From assembly GCF_902806265.1 (NCBI RefSeq), contig NZ_CADCVZ010000030.1:1-64000 (forward strand): a DNA stretch of 64,000 nucleotides, given 5' to 3'. A model generated the notes under the pieces. That model had not been told where the DNA came from, did no database searches, and worked only from the letters and a program-made list of their open reading frames with translations. This DNA comes from an uncultured Sphingomonas sp. (lineage in GTDB: Bacteria; Pseudomonadota; Alphaproteobacteria; Sphingomonadales; Sphingomonadaceae). The translations under genes were made by a program, and so were the position numbers. Positions 33,920-42,857 of the stretch are shown here, piece by piece (within the stretch, counting starts at the first letter, position 1; each line of letters starts with the position of its first letter).

Positions 33920-34987
33920 CTACAACCGCGCTTGCTCTGCCTCTTGCCATGCAAGCGCCGCAAGCGGCTCAAGCGCCTTCACCGTTTCGAGCGCGTGGGC
34001 GCTGGTGGCACTGCCGCGGGCGAAGCGGCCTTTAATGCCGTGGATGATCGCGGACAGGCGGAAGAGGTTGAAGACGACCAGATAGTCGAACGCCGGAATG
34101 CCCGCGCGCCGGGTGCGGAGGCAGTAGGCGGCGACATAGTCTTCTTCGCTGGGGATGCCGAGGTCGGCTAGGTCCAGGCCGGCGAGCCCGGTGAACAGGC
34201 CCGCGGGCATCCTGTACATCATGCAATGATAAGTGAAGTCGCTCGCCGGATCGCCAAGCGTCGACAGTTCCCAGTCGAGCACCGCGCGGACCTGCGGCTG
34301 TTCCGCATCGAAGATCATGTTGTCGCAGCGGAAATCGCCATGGGCGATCCGGGACTCGCCGCTGTCGGGCGGGAGGTGCTTCGCCAGCCAATCGACCAGC
34401 CGGTCCATCTCGGCTACTCTGCCACCGTCGGTGTCGGCGAGGTATTGCTTGGACCAGCGCGCGACCTGGCGTTCGACGAAACCGGTGGCCTTGCCATAAT
34501 CGGCCAGCCCGATCTCCGCTGGATCGTAGCCGTGCAGCTGCGCGATCGTCGCGTTCATCGCGTCGAAGTGGCCGGTGCGTGCTTCCGGAGTCAGTCCAGG
34601 GAAGTCGGCTTCCCAGATAATCCGGCCGGGCACCAAGCCCATGACGTAGAAGGCGGTGCCGATCACCCCATCGTCCTCGCACAAGGCATGGACGCGCGGG
34701 ACCGGAAAGCCCCGTGCGCCGAGGGCCGCGAGCACGCGGTACTCGCGGTCGACCGCGTGGGCGCCGGGCAGGGTCTTGCCGGGTGGCTTGCGTCGAAGAA
34801 CGTAGGCGCCACGAGGTGTGTCGAGCTTGTAGGTCGGATTGGACTGACCGCCCTTGAACTGGCTGACGGTGAGCGGGCCGCCGAAGCCGGGCACATGCTC
34901 TTCCATCCAGCCGGCGAGCGCGGCCTTGTCGAAGCGGAGACGCTCGGCAACTTCGCTGGTGCCGGTGTTGGCGGTAGTGCGGTCCAT
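33920..34987 (-). CDS. Aminoglycoside-phosphotransferase-fold kinase (ACAD10/11-like)
   Basis: A 355-residue cytosolic kinase of the phosphotransferase family related to the N-terminal domain of ACAD10/ACAD11. QFKGGQSNPTYKL and YVLRRKPPG are the ATP-binding strands, IAHGDFRCDNMIF is the catalytic loop and AVLDWELSTLGDPASDF the DFG-like metal site. In ACAD11-type pathways the kinase phosphorylates 4-hydroxyacyl-CoA for beta-oxidation; that role is inferred. AAAGGG precedes the ATG at 34987. Confidence 0.85.
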   Translation of the reverse strand: MDRTTANTGTSEVAERLRFDKAALAGWMEEHVPGFGGPLTVSQFKGGQSNPTYKLDTPRGAYVLRRKPPGKTLPGAHAVDREYRVLAALGARGFPVPRVHALCEDDGVIGTAFYVMGLVPGRIIWEADFPGLTPEARTGHFDAMNATIAQLHGYDPAEIGLADYGKATGFVERQVARWSKQYLADTDGGRVAEMDRLVDWLAKHLPPDSGESRIAHGDFRCDNMIFDAEQPQVRAVLDWELSTLGDPASDFTYHCMMYRMPAGLFTGLAGLDLADLGIPSEEDYVAAYCLRTRRAGIPAFDYLVVFNLFRLSAIIHGIKGRFARGSATSAHALETVKALEPLAALAWQEAEQARL

Positions 34988-35049
34988 CGGGTCACCCTTT
35001 CTCAAGATGGATATGGAAACAAGTTCAGCATGACGCTGGTTAAGTCGGC

Positions 35050-35901
35050 ATGCCGCGTATCGTTCATCTGTCCGACCTGCACTTCGGTGCCCATGACCCT
35101 CGTCTAGTCCAAGCCGTCGAACAGGAGGTGGATCAAGCCGAAGCCGATCTCGTCGTGATCAGCGGCGACTTCACCCAGCGCGCACGCACCGAGCAGTTCC
35201 AGGAGGCGTGTCAGTTCTTGGAGCGGCTTCGCGATGCCGGGCATGAGGTGCTGGCGGTACCAGGCAACCACGACGTGCCCCTCTACGACGTGCTGCGCCG
35301 CTTCCTGTCGCCGTTGACCCGCTACAAGCGCTTCGTCGACGATATGCTCTGCCCGTTCCACCAGCTGCCCGGCGCGGCGGTGCTGGGAATCAACACGGCT
35401 CGGTCGCTCACCATCAAGGACGGGCGGATCAACCGCGAGCAGATTGAATTCATCCAAGAAAGCTTCAGCAAGGTGCCGGCGGGCACGGCCAAGGTGCTGG
35501 TCACCCACCATCCGCTGTTCGCCCTGCCGGTCGATGACAGCGGCGTCCTGGGCGAGGCGATCGGGCGGCAGGAGCTGGCGCTGGACGCGATCAATCGGAT
35601 CGGCGTGGATCTGCTGCTCGCCGGACACAATCACCGCGCCTCGACGCACCGGGCAAGCGATCTGGTTACCCGCGCGGGCGGAGCCCTGGTCATTCAGGCC
35701 GGCACCGCTACATCCGTCCGGCTGCGGGAAGAGGAGCAGAGCTTCAACATCCTGGACGTGGATGCCGAAACCGTCAGCGCGAGCCTGAAACGTTGGACCG
35801 GCGAGCGATTCGAAGCCGGCGAACCTACGCAATTCCATAAGGCAGGGGACGGCTGGCGCAAGTCGAGCCAGGCGGAGGCGGACGCGGCGGCCCCGGCCTG
35901 A
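35050..35901 (+). CDS. Calcineurin-like metallophosphoesterase
   Basis: A 283-residue protein with all five family motifs: SDLHFG, ISGDFTQR, PGNHD, THHP and AGHNHR. This is the 3',5'-cAMP phosphodiesterase-like (CpdA) branch; nucleotide or phosphate-ester substrates are possible. It immediately precedes nadC with a 6-base gap. The C-terminal 30 residues are poorly conserved and Ala/Asp-rich. Confidence 0.9.
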   Translation: MPRIVHLSDLHFGAHDPRLVQAVEQEVDQAEADLVVISGDFTQRARTEQFQEACQFLERLRDAGHEVLAVPGNHDVPLYDVLRRFLSPLTRYKRFVDDMLCPFHQLPGAAVLGINTARSLTIKDGRINREQIEFIQESFSKVPAGTAKVLVTHHPLFALPVDDSGVLGEAIGRQELALDAINRIGVDLLLAGHNHRASTHRASDLVTRAGGALVIQAGTATSVRLREEEQSFNILDVDAETVSASLKRWTGERFEAGEPTQFHKAGDGWRKSSQAEADAAAPA

Positions 35902-35907
35902 GGACTT

Positions 35908-36789
35908 GTGAAGGACGTCCGCCCGAGCGTAACGGCGGTCATGCTTCCTGCCGATTGTGACCTGGACGACTTCATCCGCCATACGCTCGCCGAGGACATG
36001 GGGAGCGCCGGCGACGTCACGTCGGCGGCGACCATCGGTGCGGGCGCGCGCTTCCGGGCCGAGATGAACTGCCGCGAGCCGATCGTGGTTGCGGGGCTGG
36101 AGATTGCCGCGGCGTTCTTCCAGGCCCTCGACCCGGAGGTGCAGGTCGAGCCAGCCGCTACCGACGGTGAGCGCGTCGATGCTGGCGCGGTGCTGATGCG
36201 GCTGGAGGGCACCGCGCGGGCGATGCTGACGGCCGAGCGATCGGCGCTGAACACGGTGCAGCATCTGTCGGGCATCGCCACGCTGACGCGGCGTTACGTC
36301 GACGCGATCGCGGGAACCGGCGCAACCTTGCTCGATACCCGCAAGACGCTCCCTGGGCTGCGGGTGCTGAACAAATATGCCGCGCTGATGGGCGGAGCGC
36401 AGAACCACCGGATGCGACTGGATGACGGCGTGCTGATCAAGGACAACCACCTGGCGGTGACCGGCGGCGTCGAAGCCGCGGTGCGCCGGGCGCGTGAAGC
36501 AAACACGGGCTTGCAGATCCAGGTGGAGGTGGACCGGCTCAAGCAGATCGGGCCGGCGCTGACCGCGGGGGCCGAACGGCTGCTGCTCGACAATATGACC
36601 AACGAACAGCTGCGCGAAGCCGTGCGGATCGTTGCCGGGCGCGTGCCGCTAGAGGCATCCGGCGGCGTCAACCTCGAGACCATCCGCGGCATCGCCGAGA
36701 CGGGCGTGGACTTCATCTCCGTCGGACGGATCACCCAGTCGGCGCCGGCGGTGGACATCGGCCTGGATTTCGAGGCTCAACCTTTCTGA
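35908..36789 (+). CDS. nadC: Nicotinate-nucleotide pyrophosphorylase (carboxylating)
   Basis: A 293-residue enzyme (QPRTase) converting quinolinate and PRPP to nicotinate mononucleotide in NAD synthesis. LAEDMGSAGDVTS, ERSALNTVQHLSGIATLT, DTRKTLPGLRVLNKYA and ASGGVNLETIRGIAETGVD are the family blocks. GTG at 35908 has GAGG six bases before it; the ATG at 35941 would also give a full domain. Probably co-transcribed with the metallophosphoesterase. Confidence 0.95.
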   Translation: MKDVRPSVTAVMLPADCDLDDFIRHTLAEDMGSAGDVTSAATIGAGARFRAEMNCREPIVVAGLEIAAAFFQALDPEVQVEPAATDGERVDAGAVLMRLEGTARAMLTAERSALNTVQHLSGIATLTRRYVDAIAGTGATLLDTRKTLPGLRVLNKYAALMGGAQNHRMRLDDGVLIKDNHLAVTGGVEAAVRRAREANTGLQIQVEVDRLKQIGPALTAGAERLLLDNMTNEQLREAVRIVAGRVPLEASGGVNLETIRGIAETGVDFISVGRITQSAPAVDIGLDFEAQPF

Positions 36790-36860
36790 AGCGAGAACGG
36801 CGCGTTCAGGACGGTGACAAGGCGACGGGAGCATGTTCGACCTCACAAAGGAGATCTGCC

Positions 36861-37298
36861 ATGTTCAATAAGGCTCTAATCGTCCTCTCCGCCGCAGCGG
36901 CCGCCGTCGCGGTTCCGAGTGCAGCCAGCGCTCAATACTATCCGGGGCCCGCGCCCTATCATGGCGGCGGGTACAACAATGGCTATCATGGCGGCGGGTA
37001 CAATAACGGCTACTATCCGCAGGGCAGCTACTACCCGCAGGGCAGCTACTATCCGCGCGGGGGCTATCGCGGAAACACCTACTACGGGCGCGACTATGGT
37101 CGCCGCTGCAGCGGCACGACGGGCGCGATCGTCGGCGGCGTGGCCGGTGCGGTAATCGGCAGCAAGGTCGCGAACAGCCGCGGCGGCTACGACCGGTACG
37201 GCTACCGGCGCGGCGGCAACGGCACCACGGGCGCCCTGATCGGCGGTGCGCTGGGCGCCCTGGTCGGCAACCAGGTCGGCAAGAGCAGCTGCCGCTGA
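36861..37298 (+). CDS. Glycine-zipper 2TM domain protein, exported
   Basis: A 145-residue protein with a signal peptide ending SAASA. The mature N-terminus has Tyr/Gly/Asn-rich tandem repeats (HGGGYNNGY twice, YPQGSYY three times), followed by two glycine-zipper segments (TTGAIVGGVAGAVIGSKV, TTGALIGGALGALVGNQV) typical of outer-membrane-associated small proteins of the SmpA/Rickettsia 17-kDa kind. AAAGGAG precedes the ATG and a strong terminator follows. Confidence 0.9.
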   Translation: MFNKALIVLSAAAAAVAVPSAASAQYYPGPAPYHGGGYNNGYHGGGYNNGYYPQGSYYPQGSYYPRGGYRGNTYYGRDYGRRCSGTTGAIVGGVAGAVIGSKVANSRGGYDRYGYRRGGNGTTGALIGGALGALVGNQVGKSSCR

Positions 37299-37319
37299 TC
37301 AGCAGGTGAGCCAACCGAG

Positions 37320-37355
37320 GGGCCGCGGGAGCGATTCCGCGGCCCTTTCGTTTTT
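37320..37355 (+). terminator. Intrinsic terminator after the glycine-zipper gene
   Basis: GGGCCGCGG and CCGCGGCCC pair around GAGCGATT, followed by TTTCGTTTTT. Confidence 0.9.
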
Positions 37356-37412
37356 ATGACGCAAGTGCCGACAGCGTCTGTATAGCGCCGGAAAACCGAG
37401 CAGGAGAGAGGC

Positions 37413-38819
37413 GTGTTCAAGGGGCTTCAGCCCGTTCTTTATGGCGGCCGCGAGGTGTATCCGCTGGTCGAGGGCGGCAAGGGCGTTTCCGCGACCAACC
37501 ATGCAAGCTCGGGCGCATGGGCCGCGGCCGGGGGGATCGGCACGGTGAGTGCGGTCAACGCCGACAGCTATGACCCCGAAGGCCGGATCATCCCGCAGGT
37601 CTATAGCGGCATGACCCGGCGGCAACGGCACGACGAGCTGATCCACTACGGCATCGAAGGGGCCGTGGCGCAGGTCGAGCGCGCCTACGAGCTGGCGGGC
37701 GGCAAGGGCGCCATCAACATCAATGTGCTATGGGAGATGGGCGGCGCGCAGCCGATCCTCCACGGCGTTCTGGAGCGCACCCGCGGTAAGGTCGCGGGCG
37801 TGACCTGCGGCGCGGGGATGCCGTACAAGCTGTCGGAGATCGCTGCGCAATATGGCGTGCAGTACCTGCCGATCGTGTCCTCCGGACGCGCGTTCCGCGC
37901 GCTGTGGAAGCGGGCCTACTCCAAGGTTCCGGAGCTGCTTGGCGCGGTCGTCTACGAAGACCCGTGGCTCGCGGGCGGGCACAACGGCCTGTCGAATGCG
38001 GAGGACCCGCGCAAGCCGCAGGACCCGTATCCGCGCGTGGCGGAGCTGCGTGTGGTGATGCGCGAGGGCGGCGTGCCCGACACGGTGCCGATCGTCATGG
38101 CCGGCGGCGTCTGGCGCCTCGACGAATGGGAGGACTGGATCGACAATCCCGAGCTTGGGAGCATCATGTTCCAGTTCGGCACCCGGCCACTCTTGACCCA
38201 GGAGAGCCCGATCCCGCCCGAGTGGAAAGCGCGGCTGATGACCTTGGAGGAAGGCGACGTCCTGCTGCACAAGTTCTCGCCCACCGGCTTTTACTCCTCG
38301 GCAGTGCGCAACCCATTCCTCCGCTGGTTGGAAGCGCGCAGCGAACGGCAGATCGCCTTCACCAAGGAGAGCATCGGCGACCATGCGTTCGAGCTGGACG
38401 TCGGAATCGGCACCAAGAAGAATTACTGGGTGACCAAGGGCGACCTGCAGCACGCCCGCGAGTGGTTCGCGCAAGGCTACATCAACGCGATGAAGACCCC
38501 GGACGACACACTCGTCTTCGTGACGCCGGAGGACGAGAAGATCATCCGCAAGGATCAGGCCGACTGCATGGGGTGCCTCAGCCAGTGCGCTTTTTCGTCA
38601 TGGGCGGACAATGAAAAGAACTCGACTGGCCGCCTGGCCGACCCGCGCAGCTTCTGCATCCAGAAGGCATTGCAGAACATCGCGCACGGCGAGCCGGTAG
38701 ACGAGAACCTGATGTTTGCCGGCCATGCGGCGTTCCGGTTCAAGCAGGACCCCTTCTACTCGAATGGATTCGTGCCGACCGTGAAGCAGCTGGTCGACCG
38801 GATCCTGACGGGGGCTTAA
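37413..38819 (+). CDS. Nitronate monooxygenase / 2-nitropropane dioxygenase family
   Basis: A 468-residue FMN-dependent TIM-barrel enzyme. GGKGVSATNHASSGAWAAAGGIG and VTCGAGMPYKLSEIAAQYG shape the flavin site. The C-terminal motif DCMGCLSQCAFSSW carries closely spaced cysteines seen in a long-form NMO subgroup; there it may bind a metal or an Fe-S centre. It starts with GTG; GGAGAGAG is upstream. The nitronate specificity is the family annotation and not directly visible. Confidence 0.88.
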   Translation: MFKGLQPVLYGGREVYPLVEGGKGVSATNHASSGAWAAAGGIGTVSAVNADSYDPEGRIIPQVYSGMTRRQRHDELIHYGIEGAVAQVERAYELAGGKGAININVLWEMGGAQPILHGVLERTRGKVAGVTCGAGMPYKLSEIAAQYGVQYLPIVSSGRAFRALWKRAYSKVPELLGAVVYEDPWLAGGHNGLSNAEDPRKPQDPYPRVAELRVVMREGGVPDTVPIVMAGGVWRLDEWEDWIDNPELGSIMFQFGTRPLLTQESPIPPEWKARLMTLEEGDVLLHKFSPTGFYSSAVRNPFLRWLEARSERQIAFTKESIGDHAFELDVGIGTKKNYWVTKGDLQHAREWFAQGYINAMKTPDDTLVFVTPEDEKIIRKDQADCMGCLSQCAFSSWADNEKNSTGRLADPRSFCIQKALQNIAHGEPVDENLMFAGHAAFRFKQDPFYSNGFVPTVKQLVDRILTGA

Positions 38820-38820
38820 C

Positions 38821-39294
38821 GTGCGATTGGGGGTGATGGCGGCCGTCGTGCTGGCGCTTGCCGCCTCGGCATCGGCCCAGGACAAGGCGCCGCCCTACTG
38901 GGCATCGATCGCGTCCGGCGAGGCGATGATGCGGACGGGGCCGGGCAAGAACTATCCCGGGGTGTGGCTGTACAAGCGCCGCGACCTGCCGATCCGGGTG
39001 CTGCGGGTCTATCCCAACTGGCGGCTGATCGAAGACCCGGACGGCGTCCGCGGGTGGATGCTGGTGACGCTACTCAGCGACCGACGCACCGCGGTGGTGC
39101 GCGGGGACGAGCCGCGCCCGATCCATGAGCAGGCGGACAGCGGCAGCCGCGTGGCCTACACCGCGGAACCGGGCGTGGTCGGCCGGATCAGCGACTGCGA
39201 GGGCGGCTGGTGCCGCATCCAGGTGGGTGCGCGCGAAGGCCACATCCGGACCACGGACATCTGGGGAATCAGCGACGGCGAGACGGTCGACTGA
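38821..39294 (+). CDS. SH3-domain protein, exported
   Basis: A 157-residue protein with a signal peptide (VVLALAASASA). Two bacterial SH3-like units are apparent: about residues 35-80 (GEAMMRTGPGKNYPGVWLYKRRDLPIRVLRVYPNW) and 105-145 (VGRISDCEGGWCRIQVGAREGHI). Such modules bind peptidoglycan. GTG start directly follows the stop of the NMO gene (one base), so the two are co-transcribed. Confidence 0.85.
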   Translation: MRLGVMAAVVLALAASASAQDKAPPYWASIASGEAMMRTGPGKNYPGVWLYKRRDLPIRVLRVYPNWRLIEDPDGVRGWMLVTLLSDRRTAVVRGDEPRPIHEQADSGSRVAYTAEPGVVGRISDCEGGWCRIQVGAREGHIRTTDIWGISDGETVD

Positions 39295-39367
39295 GGCACA
39301 TGCCTGTGCCTTGAAGCGGCGCAGCTTCGGCCCATCTGCCAGTTCACGCAGCAGAGGAGGGCCACCC

Positions 39368-39979
39368 ATGAAGCTTTATTATTCACCCGGCGCATGCTCG
39401 ATGGCATCGCGCATCTCGCTATACGAGATCGGTCAGCCGGCGGAGTTCGTCCGCACCGACATTCGGGCCAAGCGGACAGAGGACGGGCGCGACTTCCGCG
39501 AGGTCAATCCGCTCGGCTACGTGCCCGCGCTGGAGCTGGACGGCGGCGAGGTGCTGACGGAGAATGGCGCGATCCTGCCATACATCGCGGGGCTGAAGCC
39601 TGGTTCATTAGCACCGCGGGGCGACGCGCTGACCGAGGCGCAGCTGCATCAGGCGCTGGGCTTCCTCGGCAGCGAGCTGCACAAGGCGTTCGGGCCTTTC
39701 TTCGCCAACCCGCAGGGCGAGGCGCGGGAGGCGGCGATGACGAAGCTGCAGTCACGGCTGGACTTTGTCGAGCAGCACCTTGGCGACGGGCGTGAGTATT
39801 GGCTGGGCGGCAAGTTCAGCGTGGCGGATGCCTATGCCTTTGTGGTGCTGAGCTGGGCCGACCATTTCGGCATCAGCTACGACGACCGGCCGAATATTGC
39901 CCGGTACCTGGAGCGGATCAGGCAGCGCGAGACGGTCCAGCGGGCGTTGCAGGACGAGGGTCTGCTGCAGGCGGCCTGA
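39368..39979 (+). CDS. Glutathione S-transferase
   Basis: A 203-residue two-domain GST. The N-terminal thioredoxin fold begins KLYYSPGACSMASRI, where Ser/Cys near residue 10 is the beta-class active-site region; NPLGYVPALELDGGEVLTENGAIL is the glutathione-binding strand. GGKFSVADAYAFVVLSW is the C-terminal domain signature. AGGAGGG precedes the ATG. Role is likely detoxification. Confidence 0.92.
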   Translation: MKLYYSPGACSMASRISLYEIGQPAEFVRTDIRAKRTEDGRDFREVNPLGYVPALELDGGEVLTENGAILPYIAGLKPGSLAPRGDALTEAQLHQALGFLGSELHKAFGPFFANPQGEAREAAMTKLQSRLDFVEQHLGDGREYWLGGKFSVADAYAFVVLSWADHFGISYDDRPNIARYLERIRQRETVQRALQDEGLLQAA

Positions 39980-39998
39980 GCTGAGCTGATTGCTCGGC

Positions 39999-40373
39999 TC
40001 AGCGGGCAAGCAGCGCTACGAGCGCCAGAACCCCGATCGCGGTCAGGAAAGGCCAGCCGATATGCTCCCGGCGGCTCCCGATCGCATCCACGATGCCGGC
40101 CACGGTGAAGACCAGTCCGGTAGCCGCGATCGTAACCGTGCCCACATGAGCGGGCGTCCATGCCAGGGCAAGCAGCGTGGCGGCAACAATCAGGCCGATT
40201 GTGCTCGTCAGATGCCACGCGAACGGCACGATGAAGCGGGCAAGCGGCCGCTGCATCACGCCGGTTCGCTCGCGGAGGAGCGGGCGGATCAGCCGTCGCT
40301 CGCCAAGCAGCGAATGAACCAGCATGGTTGCGATCAGCAGCGCCGCGGCTGACGTGAGGAGAACCGCTTCCAC
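39999..40373 (-). CDS. Small integral membrane protein (four helices)
   Basis: A 124-residue protein with hydrophobic helices at about residues 5-22, 52-70, 78-96 and 105-122 joined by basic loops (GERRLIRPLLRERTGVMQRPLARF). GTG start seven bases after the thiolase stop, with weak ribosome site, suggests co-transcription with the thiolase. I do not recognise a family. Confidence 0.65.
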   Translation of the reverse strand: MEAVLLTSAAALLIATMLVHSLLGERRLIRPLLRERTGVMQRPLARFIVPFAWHLTSTIGLIVAATLLALAWTPAHVGTVTIAATGLVFTVAGIVDAIGSRREHIGWPFLTAIGVLALVALLAR

Positions 40374-40382
40374 GTGGGCCGG

Positions 40383-41576
40383 CTAGACCAGCTCCACCGC
40401 CACGGCGGTCGCCTCGCCGCCGCCGATGCAAAGGCTGGCGATGCCGCGCTTGCCGCCCGTCTGCCTGAGGGCGTTGAGCAGGGTCACGATGATCCGGGTG
40501 CCGCTGGCGCCGATCGGGTGGCCAAGGGCGGTCGCGCCGCCGTGGATGTTGATCTTGTCGTGACCGATGCCGAGGTCCTTCATGGCAAACATGGCAACGC
40601 AGGCGAAGGCTTCGTTAACCTCGAACAGGTCGACCTCGCCGATCTTCCAGCCGGCCTTTTCCAGCACCTTGTGGATGGCGCCGATGGGGGCGACGGTGAA
40701 CTCGGCCGGAGCCTGGGCGTGGGCGGCGGTGGCGACGATGCGGGCGAGCGGCTCGGCGCCCTTCTCGCGGGCGACGGATTCGCGGGTGAGGACCACAGCG
40801 GCGGCGCCGTCCGAGATGGACGAACTGGTGGCGGCGGTGATGGTACCTTCCTTGTGGAAGGCGGGCTTCAGCTGCGGGATCTTGTCCGGACGGCCGCGGC
40901 CGGGCGCTTCGTCGGTGTCGACAACGGTCTCGCCGGCGCGGCTCTTAACCGTGACGGGCACGATCTCGTCGCCGAAGCCGCCATTGTCGATGGCGTCCTT
41001 GGCCCGGCGCAGGCTTTCGATCGCGTAGCTGTCCATCGACTCGCGGGTCAGCTGATACTCGTTGGCGGTGTGCTGGGCGAAGCTGCCCATCGCCCTGCCT
41101 TCCTCATAGGCGTCCTCCAGCCCGTCGAGGAACATGTGGTCGTAGGCGGTGTCGTGGCCGACCCGCGCGCCGGAACGGTGCTTCTTGAGCAGGTAGGGCG
41201 CGTTGGTCATCGACTCCATGCCACCCGCAACGATCAGGTCGGCGTTGCCGGTGGCGAGCGCTTCGGAGCCCATAATCACCGTCTGCATGCCCGATCCGCA
41301 AACCTTGTTGACGGTGGTCGCCTGGACGGAAGTGGGGAGCCCGGCCTTGATCGCGGCTTGACGCGCGGGCGCCTGGCCGAGGCCAGCGGGAAGCACGCAG
41401 CCCATGTAGATGCGGTCGATGTCGTCGCCCGAGATGCCGGCGCGCTCGACGGCCGCCTTGACCGCGGTGGCGCCGAGGTCGGTTGCGGAAACGTCGGAGA
41501 GCGCGCCCTGCATCGCGCCCATCGGGGTGCGAGCGTAGGAGAGGATGACGACGGGATCGGTGGCGGCGGTGGCCAT
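40383..41576 (-). CDS. Acetyl-CoA C-acyltransferase (thiolase)
   Basis: A 397-residue type II thiolase. VNKVCGSGMQTV holds the nucleophilic Cys, NIHGGATALGHPIGASG the catalytic His and SLCIGGGEATAVAVE the second Cys. GGAG precedes ATG 41576. It is divergent from ivd across about 110 bases; beside leucine-degradation genes it probably cleaves acetoacetyl-CoA or 3-ketoacyl-CoA arising from that pathway. Confidence 0.95.
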   Translation of the reverse strand: MATAATDPVVILSYARTPMGAMQGALSDVSATDLGATAVKAAVERAGISGDDIDRIYMGCVLPAGLGQAPARQAAIKAGLPTSVQATTVNKVCGSGMQTVIMGSEALATGNADLIVAGGMESMTNAPYLLKKHRSGARVGHDTAYDHMFLDGLEDAYEEGRAMGSFAQHTANEYQLTRESMDSYAIESLRRAKDAIDNGGFGDEIVPVTVKSRAGETVVDTDEAPGRGRPDKIPQLKPAFHKEGTITAATSSSISDGAAAVVLTRESVAREKGAEPLARIVATAAHAQAPAEFTVAPIGAIHKVLEKAGWKIGEVDLFEVNEAFACVAMFAMKDLGIGHDKINIHGGATALGHPIGASGTRIIVTLLNALRQTGGKRGIASLCIGGGEATAVAVELV

Positions 41577-41687
41577 GGGGCGGACTCCAACTTCCGGATT
41601 GTTGCTGCACTGCAATAAGCATTCCGCGCGCCTTGTTCAAACGCTTACCGCTCTGCTAGCGCCTGCCTCCAAGAGGAGACCCCAGGC

Positions 41688-42857
41688 ATGTCCGCACTCG
41701 GACTGGAATTCGACCTTGGCGAGATGGCCGAGACCATCCGCGACACGACCCAGCGCTTCGCCGCCGACAAGATCGCCCCGGTTGCTGCCGAGATCGACGG
41801 TGCGGACCGCTTCCCGATTGAGCTGTGGCCGCAGATGGGCGAGCTCGGGCTGCACGGGATCACTGTCGAGGAGGAATGGGGCGGGCTGGGCCTTGGCTAC
41901 CTTGAGCATGTGGTCGCGCAGGAGGAGGTGGCGCGGGCGTCGGCTTCGGTCGGCCTCAGCTACGGTGCGCACTCCAATCTGTGCGTGAACCAGGTACGCC
42001 GCTGGGCCAACGACGAACAGAAGCGCAAGTACCTGCCTGGGCTGATCGACGGGAGCAAGGTCGGCGCGCTGGCGATGAGCGAGGTCGCGGCCGGCTCGGA
42101 CGTGGTCTCGATGAAGCTCAAGGCCGAAAAGTCCGGCAACGGCTACCGCCTCAATGGGCACAAGTTTTGGATCACCAATGGCCATTATGCCGACGTGCTG
42201 GTGGTCTACGCCAAGACCGGCGAGGGCTCGCGCGGGATCACCACCTTCCTGATCGAAAAGGGCATGGAGGGCTTCTCGGTCGGGCAGAAGATCGACAAGC
42301 TCGGGATGCGCGGCTCGCCCACCAGCGAGCTGGTGTTCGACGATTGCTTCGTCCCGGCCGAGAACATCATGGGCCCGGAGAATGGCGGGGTCGGGGTGCT
42401 GATGAGCGGGCTCGACTATGAGCGTACGGTGCTTGCGGGCATCCAGCTCGGCATCATGCAGGCCTGTCTCGACGTAGTCCTGCCCTATGTCCGCGAGCGG
42501 CAGCAGTTCGGCAAGGCGATCGGATCGCAGCAGCTGATGCAGGCCAAGGTCGCCGACATGTATGTCGCGCTGAATTCCGCGCGGGCCTACGTCTACCAGG
42601 TCGCCAAGGCCTGCGACGCGGGCAAGACTACGCGCTTCGACGCGGCGGGCGCGATCCTGCTGGCGAGCGAGAGTGCGGTTAAGGTCGCGAACGAGGCGGT
42701 GCAGGCGCTAGGCGGCGCGGGCTACACCAAGGACTGGCCGGTCGAGCGCTATTACCGAGACGCCAAGCTGCTCGATATCGGCGCGGGCACCAACGAGATC
42801 CGGCGGATGCTGATCGGGCGGGAGCTGGTCGGGGCGGGCGACAAGGCCGCGCAATGA
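41688..42857 (+). CDS. ivd: Isovaleryl-CoA dehydrogenase
   Basis: A 389-residue acyl-CoA dehydrogenase. [16 protein letters not shown] is the isovaleryl-CoA-specific segment, and the catalytic base is E245 in [12 protein letters not shown], placed as in IVD instead of the short-chain dehydrogenase position. It oxidises isovaleryl-CoA to 3-methylcrotonyl-CoA with electron-transferring flavoprotein. Strong AAGAGGAG before the ATG. Its stop overlaps the carboxylase beta gene by four bases; this is the first gene of the leucine operon. Confidence 0.95.
   Translation: MSALGLEFDLGEMAETIRDTTQRFAADKIAPVAAEIDGADRFPIELWPQMGELGLHGITVEEEWGGLGLGYLEHVVAQEEVARASASVGLSYGAHSNLCVNQVRRWANDEQKRKYLPGLIDGSKVGALAMSEVAAGSDVVSMKLKAEKSGNGYRLNGHKFWITNGHYADVLVVYAKTGEGSRGITTFLIEKGMEGFSVGQKIDKLGMRGSPTSELVFDDCFVPAENIMGPENGGVGVLMSGLDYERTVLAGIQLGIMQACLDVVLPYVRERQQFGKAIGSQQLMQAKVADMYVALNSARAYVYQVAKACDAGKTTRFDAAGAILLASESAVKVANEAVQALGGAGYTKDWPVERYYRDAKLLDIGAGTNEIRRMLIGRELVGAGDKAAQ

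Noticed and set aside
36961-37060. Short tandem repeats as a CRISPR array
   Set aside because: The units lie within a coding sequence, have no spacers and encode repeated peptides.
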